Part shown: positions 6,509 through 9,124 of the stretch, one piece after another
Numbering within the stretch: position 1 is the first letter of the stretch
Layout: the number at the start of each line of letters is the position of its first letter
Source: Geobacter sp. UBA6169
GTDB taxonomy: Bacteria > Desulfobacterota > Desulfuromonadia > Geobacterales > Pseudopelobacteraceae
Assembly: GCA_002422265.1 (NCBI GenBank)
Contig: DIUB01000142.1
Location: forward strand, 1 to 9,124
Direction: 5' to 3'
DNA: 9,124 nt
The notes under the pieces: generated by a model
Databases searched by the model: none
Seen by the model: only the letters and a program-made list of their open reading frames with translations
What the model was told of the DNA's origin: nothing
Translations under genes and position numbers: made by a program

Positions 6509-6886
6509 TCAATTTCCTCCTGTCTGCAGCAGCTGATCAAACTGGGCCTCCAGCTTCCTCAGTTCAGCTCGTCGCAACACCAGCTGCTCGGCACTTTCCT
6601 GCTCTGCAGCCTTGGCTTCAGCCAGTGTCAGCTGCAGATCGGCACTTTCTGCCTTCTGCAGGGCCTGCGTCCCGTTTTTCGCTTCCAGAGCCGCCTTGAC
6701 CGCACCGATACCGGCCTGCGCAGCATCAAGAGCCGGCCTGGCATAGTCAACAGCCTTGGACTCACGCAGCTTTGTCAGCCGTTCAGACAGCAGGGGGAGC
6801 TTGTCTGCGGCATCCTTCAGGTCGTCGGCTAGCGCCAAGTTCGCGCATAGCAACAGGCCCAGCATCATCACACCAGTCTCTTTCAT
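6509..6886 (-). CDS. Small exported helical protein, probable relative of the gene at 5797-6507
   Basis: The 125-residue product begins with a signal peptide (MKETGVMMLGLLLCANLALA, likely cut before Asp-Asp at residue 21). The mature part is about 105 residues of predicted all-helical, Ala/Leu/Glu/Lys-rich sequence without aromatic core motifs. Its middle (YARPALDAAQAGIGAVKAAL and following) has the spacing seen in DUF4398-like helices and in the downstream neighbour, so the two may be divergent duplicates. The Cys at residue 14 lies inside the hydrophobic core and does not form a convincing lipobox. The ATG at 6886 follows a strong Shine-Dalgarno (AGGAGGA). Its last codons supply the ribosome-binding site of the next gene, so the two are surely co-translated. 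Function unknown; a periplasmic structural partner is inference. Confidence 0.83.
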   Translation of the reverse strand: MKETGVMMLGLLLCANLALADDLKDAADKLPLLSERLTKLRESKAVDYARPALDAAQAGIGAVKAALEAKNGTQALQKAESADLQLTLAEAKAAEQESAEQLVLRRAELRKLEAQFDQLLQTGGN

Positions 6887-6933
6887 GGCTTCCTCCTGTA
6901 CTGATCATCGCTGTTGGCCCTTGGCCATAACAC

Positions 6934-6939
6934 AGTATA
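6934..6939 (-). promoter_or_regulatory. Possible -10 element for the two exported helical proteins
   Basis: On the minus strand TATACT is a five-of-six match to the -10 consensus, about 47 bases before the ATG at 6886 and just downstream of the rpmA terminator. No good -35 is found at 16-18 bases upstream, so an activator or another sigma factor may be needed. The rest of the 85-base gap has no other feature I can support. Confidence 0.35.
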
Positions 6940-6971
6940 GCACAGCACGGCCTCGTTGCAGCTGCTGACGC

Positions 6972-7005
6972 AAAAAAGCCCGGCAGGGTAACCTGTCGGG
7001 CTTTT
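6972..7005 (-). terminator. Intrinsic terminator after rpmA
   Basis: A 14-bp stem (6974-6987 with 6992-7005, one G-T pair) with a four-base loop is followed on the minus strand by six T. It lies 24 bases after the rpmA stop, so the rplU-rpmA unit ends here. The structure is symmetrical enough to stop plus-strand transcription weakly as well. Confidence 0.93.
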
Positions 7006-7028
7006 CAGAAGAAGTGCACAGCCGGTTT

Positions 7029-7283
7029 TTAGGCAGCGTACACCGATACTTTTTTACGATCACGTCCCATCCGCTCAAACTTGACCACACCTTCGATCAG
7101 GGCAAACAGGGTGTAATCCTTGCCGCAACCGACGTTGTTACCGGGGTGGATGGTGGTGCCACGCTGACGATAGATGATGTTACCGGCCTTGACCAGTTCA
7201 CCACCAAACTTCTTGCAGCCAAGTCGCTGGCCATCTGAATCACGACCGTTACGGGAACTGCCGACGCCTTTTTTATGTGCCAT
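7029..7283 (-). CDS. rpmA: 50S ribosomal protein L27
   Basis: The 84-residue product starts MAHKKGVGSSRNGRDSDGQRLG, the flexible L27 N-terminus that reaches toward the peptidyl-transferase centre, and continues with the typical IIYRQRGTTIHPGNNVGCG. Length is standard. There is no Firmicute-type cleavable N-terminal extension. The ATG at 7283 follows GAGGAGAG. rplU ends 38 bases upstream, and the two form the usual L21-L27 pair. Unlike many bacteria, where obgE comes next, rpmA is followed at once by a strong terminator. Confidence 0.98.
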   Translation of the reverse strand: MAHKKGVGSSRNGRDSDGQRLGCKKFGGELVKAGNIIYRQRGTTIHPGNNVGCGKDYTLFALIEGVVKFERMGRDRKKVSVYAA

Positions 7284-7321
7284 GGTACTCTCTCCTCAAA
7301 ATGAATAAAATCAGGTACTGC

Positions 7322-7630
7322 CTAGGCGCTGATCTTTTCAATCTTCAATACGGTGTGGTACTGACGATGACCGATCAGCTTACGGCTGTTCTTACGCCGC
7401 TTGGACTTGAAGACCAGGATCTTTTTGTCACGACCCTGCACTGCAATCCTGGCTGTTACAGAGGCACCGGCCACCAATGGCGCACCGACCTTGACGGTTT
7501 CGCCGCCGATCATCAGTACTTCACCAAACTCAATGGTTTCGCCAGCCGGATTATCCAGCTTCTCAACCTTCAGAAAATCGCCTTCAGCGACCTTGTATTG
7601 CTTTCCACCTGTTTTGATCACAGCGTACAT
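7322..7630 (-). CDS. rplU: 50S ribosomal protein L21
   Basis: The 102-residue product starts MYAVIKTGGKQYKV, the conserved L21 opening, and carries the C-terminal KSKRRKNSRKLIGHRQYHT segment that binds 23S rRNA. I chose ATG at 7630: it is preceded by GAGGTGG at a proper distance and gives the standard length. The in-frame ATG at 7693 falls within the -35 element of the promoter and would add 21 residues that no L21 has. It is the first gene of a two-gene unit with rpmA. No leader structure was found in the short 5' untranslated region of about 28 bases. Confidence 0.98.
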   Translation of the reverse strand: MYAVIKTGGKQYKVAEGDFLKVEKLDNPAGETIEFGEVLMIGGETVKVGAPLVAGASVTARIAVQGRDKKILVFKSKRRKNSRKLIGHRQYHTVLKIEKISA

Positions 7631-7664
7631 AGCTACCACCTCTTCGTTTTTTACAGAGTTGTGG

Positions 7665-7693
7665 ACTATAGTCAAAGTGATTTCGGGCGTCAA
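7665..7693 (-). promoter_or_regulatory. Strong sigma70-type promoter for rplU-rpmA
   Basis: On the minus strand TTGACG (7688-7693) and TATAGT (7665-7670) are spaced by exactly 17 bases, each a five-of-six match to consensus. Transcription should begin near 7658, about 28 bases before the rplU ATG. This is the best promoter in the window, as expected for ribosomal protein genes. Confidence 0.85.
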
Positions 7694-7734
7694 GCACTTT
7701 TTCTATACAGCCCTAAATTAAATCTGCCGATCTG

Positions 7735-7875
7735 CTATGAGCAGCTGCAGCCGTCCTGTTCCCGATGGTGCGAAAGTCGCAACCCGCACTTCTGGCACCG
7801 CCAGAAGAGGCCGCCTCAGCCAGGCAGCAGAATCATCTTACCCTGACACTCAGGGCACTCTTGCTCATTTTCCAT
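7735..7875 (-). CDS. Small zinc-ribbon reading frame with in-frame TGA (candidate selenoprotein, or nonsense-mutated gene)
   Basis: Reading from ATG at 7875 gives 46 codons to TAG at 7735, interrupted once by TGA at codon 20 (7816-7818). Before it is MENEQECPECQGKMILLPG; after it GGLFWRCQKCGLRL and on to a CSCS end. The pairs C7/C10 and C27/C30, with a Gly-rich turn and FWRC before the second, match a four-cysteine zinc ribbon of the CPxC...GxFxxC type, so both halves belong together in one frame. The TGA is followed after 8 bases by a perfect 8-bp hairpin with a GGU loop, as in bacterial SECIS elements. Alternatively TGA replaces Arg (CGA) or Trp (TGG). The Shine-Dalgarno AGGAG lies 11 bases upstream, rather far, and an overlapping 16-codon frame from ATG 7883 uses it as well or better. 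It lies 29 bases after the FAH-family gene. Function unknown; metal or nucleic-acid binding is typical of the fold. Confidence 0.55.
7789..7807 (-). promoter_or_regulatory. SECIS-like hairpin just downstream of the in-frame TGA
   Basis: On the minus strand CTTCTGGC-GGT-GCCAGAAG forms a perfect 8-bp stem with a three-base loop. Eight bases separate it from the TGA, and sixteen bases lie between the TGA and the loop. Bacterial SECIS elements, as I recall them, need a short loop with G among its first two bases at roughly 16-37 bases from the UGA; this fits at the short end. There is no T run, so it is not a terminator. A chance hairpin in coding sequence remains possible. Confidence 0.45.
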
Positions 7876-7904
7876 CTTTCCATGCTCTCCTCTGCGTAAT
7901 CTAT

Positions 7905-8561
7905 TCAGACAACCGAGACGCAGACGCTGCCAACCCCTTCGATACCGGCCTCAAGCCGGTCGCCTGCCTGCACCCTGCCCACTCCTGCAGGGGTACCGGT
8001 CAGGATGATATCCCCCTCCTCCAGGGTAAAGATACCTGACAGATAGCTGATAATGCGGGCCACCGGGTTAATCATCAGGCTGGTGGAGCAGTTCTGCCGC
8101 AGCTCGCCATTCAGCAACAGCCGGATGGTCAGATTCTGCGGATCGGGCACCCTGACCGCCGGCACAAAGGAAGACAACGGGCAGGAGCTGTCAAACCCTT
8201 TGGCAATGTCCCAAGGCAGCCCTTTTTTCTTCAGACCGTCCTGCACATCACGCAGGGTCATGTCGATCGCCACACCGTAACCGGCAACATGCTCAAGCGC
8301 CTCTGCCTCGGCAATATCCTTGCCCTCTCTGCCGATCAGCACCGCCAGCTCTGCCTCGTAATGGCACTCAGAGCTGTAAGAGGGGATCACTACCTGCTCA
8401 TCATTGCCGACAACAGCAGTGGCAGGCTTCATAAAGACCACCGGTGCCGATGGTGCCTCATTGCCCAGCTCTTTGATATGGTCAACGTAGTTGCGGCCGA
8501 TGCAGAGGATCTTACCAATGATAAATTCGTTGTCAGTTTCCGGTATGGCGACTGTTTTCAT
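7905..8561 (-). CDS. Fumarylacetoacetate hydrolase (FAH)-family protein, acylpyruvase-like
   Basis: The 218-residue single-domain product has the FAH-family hallmarks: CIGRNYVDHIKELGN (20-34), the metal ligands Glu69 and Glu71 in HYEAELAV and Asp100 in IDMTLRD, the lid/substrate segment KKKGLPWDIAKGFDSSCPLS, and TGTPAGVG (188-195). This layout is that of the small FAHD1/YcgM type, whose characterised members cleave acylpyruvates or decarboxylate oxaloacetate. The actual substrate here is unknown. ATG at 8561 overlaps the gpmI stop (ATGA), with AGGAAAG upstream in the last gpmI codons, so the two are translationally coupled. A link to glycolysis (clearing pyruvate or oxaloacetate-derived side products) is attractive but inference. 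The gene is complete and shows no defect. Confidence 0.93.
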   Translation of the reverse strand: MKTVAIPETDNEFIIGKILCIGRNYVDHIKELGNEAPSAPVVFMKPATAVVGNDEQVVIPSYSSECHYEAELAVLIGREGKDIAEAEALEHVAGYGVAIDMTLRDVQDGLKKKGLPWDIAKGFDSSCPLSSFVPAVRVPDPQNLTIRLLLNGELRQNCSTSLMINPVARIISYLSGIFTLEEGDIILTGTPAGVGRVQAGDRLEAGIEGVGSVCVSVV

Positions 8562-9124
8562 AGCAGACTCTTTCCTGTCATTTCGGCTGGCTGGGGCAAT
8601 CCCAGCAGTTCCAGCATGGTGGGTGCCAGATCGGCCAGCTTCCCGCCCTCTTTCAATACGGTCGCCTTGCGCTGGTCATCCACCAGGATCAGCCAGACCG
8701 GGTTGCAGGTGTGGGCAGTATGGGGTTCACCCTGTTCGTCCACCATCTGCTCGGCATTGCCGTGGTCTGCAGTAACCACCACCGTTCCGCCCAAAGAACG
8801 GACTTTCTCGACGACCCTGCCGACGCAGCTGTCAACCGCTTCAACCGCCTTGACCGCAGCCGACAGGATGCCGGTGTGACCCACCATGTCGCAGTTGGCA
8901 AAATTGAGGATGATCAGGTCATACTGATCCTGCTCCAGCCGCTTAAGCACCTCATCTGTCACGGCAAAGGCGCTCATCTCCGGTTTCTGGTCATAGGTAG
9001 CCACTTCTTTGGGGGAGGGGATCAAGGCCCGGTCCTCGCCGGGAAAAGGTGTCTCAACGCCACCGTTGAAAAAGAAGGTGACATGGGCGTACTTTTCAGT
9101 CTCGGCAATCCGCAACTGATGCAG
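8558..9124 (-). CDS. gpmI: 2,3-bisphosphoglycerate-independent phosphoglycerate mutase, C-terminal 188 residues
   Basis: GpmI interconverts 3- and 2-phosphoglycerate in glycolysis and gluconeogenesis with two Mn ions and no cofactor. The frame enters from the right edge at LHQLRIAETEKYAHVTFFFNGG, the conserved middle of the enzyme, and runs to the normal C-terminus. Metal-site motifs of the phosphatase domain are present: NFANCDMVGHTG, TADHGNAE and the HTAHTCNPV segment. About 320 N-terminal residues, including the catalytic serine, lie beyond the window. The stop overlaps the start of the FAH-family gene. The TTG at 9115 is an internal Leu, not a start. Confidence 0.97.
   Translation of the reverse strand: MHQLRIAETEKYAHVTFFFNGGVETPFPGEDRALIPSPKEVATYDQKPEMSAFAVTDEVLKRLEQDQYDLIILNFANCDMVGHTGILSAAVKAVEAVDSCVGRVVEKVRSLGGTVVVTADHGNAEQMVDEQGEPHTAHTCNPVWLILVDDQRKATVLKEGGKLADLAPTMLELLGLPQPAEMTGKSLL

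Noticed and set aside
6508..6540. Upstream start ATG 6540 for the coiled-coil exported protein.
   Set aside because: It lies within the preceding gene and would put eleven residues before a proper signal peptide; ATG 6507 has a strong Shine-Dalgarno.
7631..7693. Upstream extension of rplU to ATG 7693.
   Set aside because: It would start in the -35 element of the rplU promoter and upstream of the predicted transcription start; L21 proteins begin at MYAVIKTGG.
7694..7734. Possible terminator between the zinc-ribbon frame and the rplU promoter.
   Set aside because: The stretch is AT-rich but shows no stem of useful length followed by a T run on the minus strand.
8289..8879. Plus-strand frame of 196 codons.
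   Set aside because: It is antisense to the FAH-family gene and the end of gpmI and has no features of its own.
1..9124. tRNA, rRNA, CRISPR array, IS element or phage genes.
   Set aside because: No cloverleaf, regularly spaced repeats, transposase motifs or terminal inverted repeats were found; all genes look like core or lineage chromosomal genes.

Overview
The window reads as a chromosomal core region of a Gram-negative deltaproteobacterium, most likely a member of the Geobacteraceae/Desulfuromonadales (Geobacter, Trichlorobacter or Pelobacter propionicus-like). The evidence is moderately high GC, lipoprotein and Sec signal peptides, a SAM-I riboswitch in front of metX, and close protein resemblance of FtsK, GpmI, L21/L27, IspF and a TtcA-family protein to that group as I remember it. 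The genus is inference. I see no phage, IS element, CRISPR array, tRNA or rRNA.

Layout, left to right. Positions 1-3093 (minus strand) hold a tightly coupled set: an unrecognised lipoprotein, an OsmC-family protein and the N-terminal two thirds of the DNA translocase FtsK, which is cut by the left edge. Positions 3094-3422 form a divergent control region. It has a leftward promoter for the lipoprotein set and a rightward promoter lying in nested dyad symmetries. After the rightward promoter come a complete SAM-I riboswitch and an intrinsic terminator. Positions 3423-5783 (plus strand) are metX, a TtcA-like tRNA thiolase and ispF, with gaps or overlaps of only a few bases.

Positions 5797-6886 (minus) carry two small exported helical proteins, apparently divergent relatives. 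They converge on ispF with 13 bases between the stop codons. Positions 6972-7693 (minus) are a compact ribosomal unit: a strong promoter, rplU (L21), rpmA (L27) and a terminator. Positions 7735-9124 (minus) are the C-terminal part of gpmI (cut by the right edge), an overlapping FAH-family hydrolase gene, and a 46-codon zinc-ribbon reading frame.

The most interesting item is that small zinc-ribbon frame (7735-7875, minus). It has two CxxC pairs split by a single in-frame TGA. Eight bases after the TGA is a perfect 8-bp hairpin with a GGU loop, placed as a bacterial SECIS element would be. It is either a previously unannotated selenoprotein or a zinc-ribbon gene with one nonsense mutation. A second point of interest is the metX leader: the terminator holds the probable metX ribosome-binding site in its 3' arm, and a decoy ATG lies at its loop. 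A third is the nested palindromes over the metX promoter.
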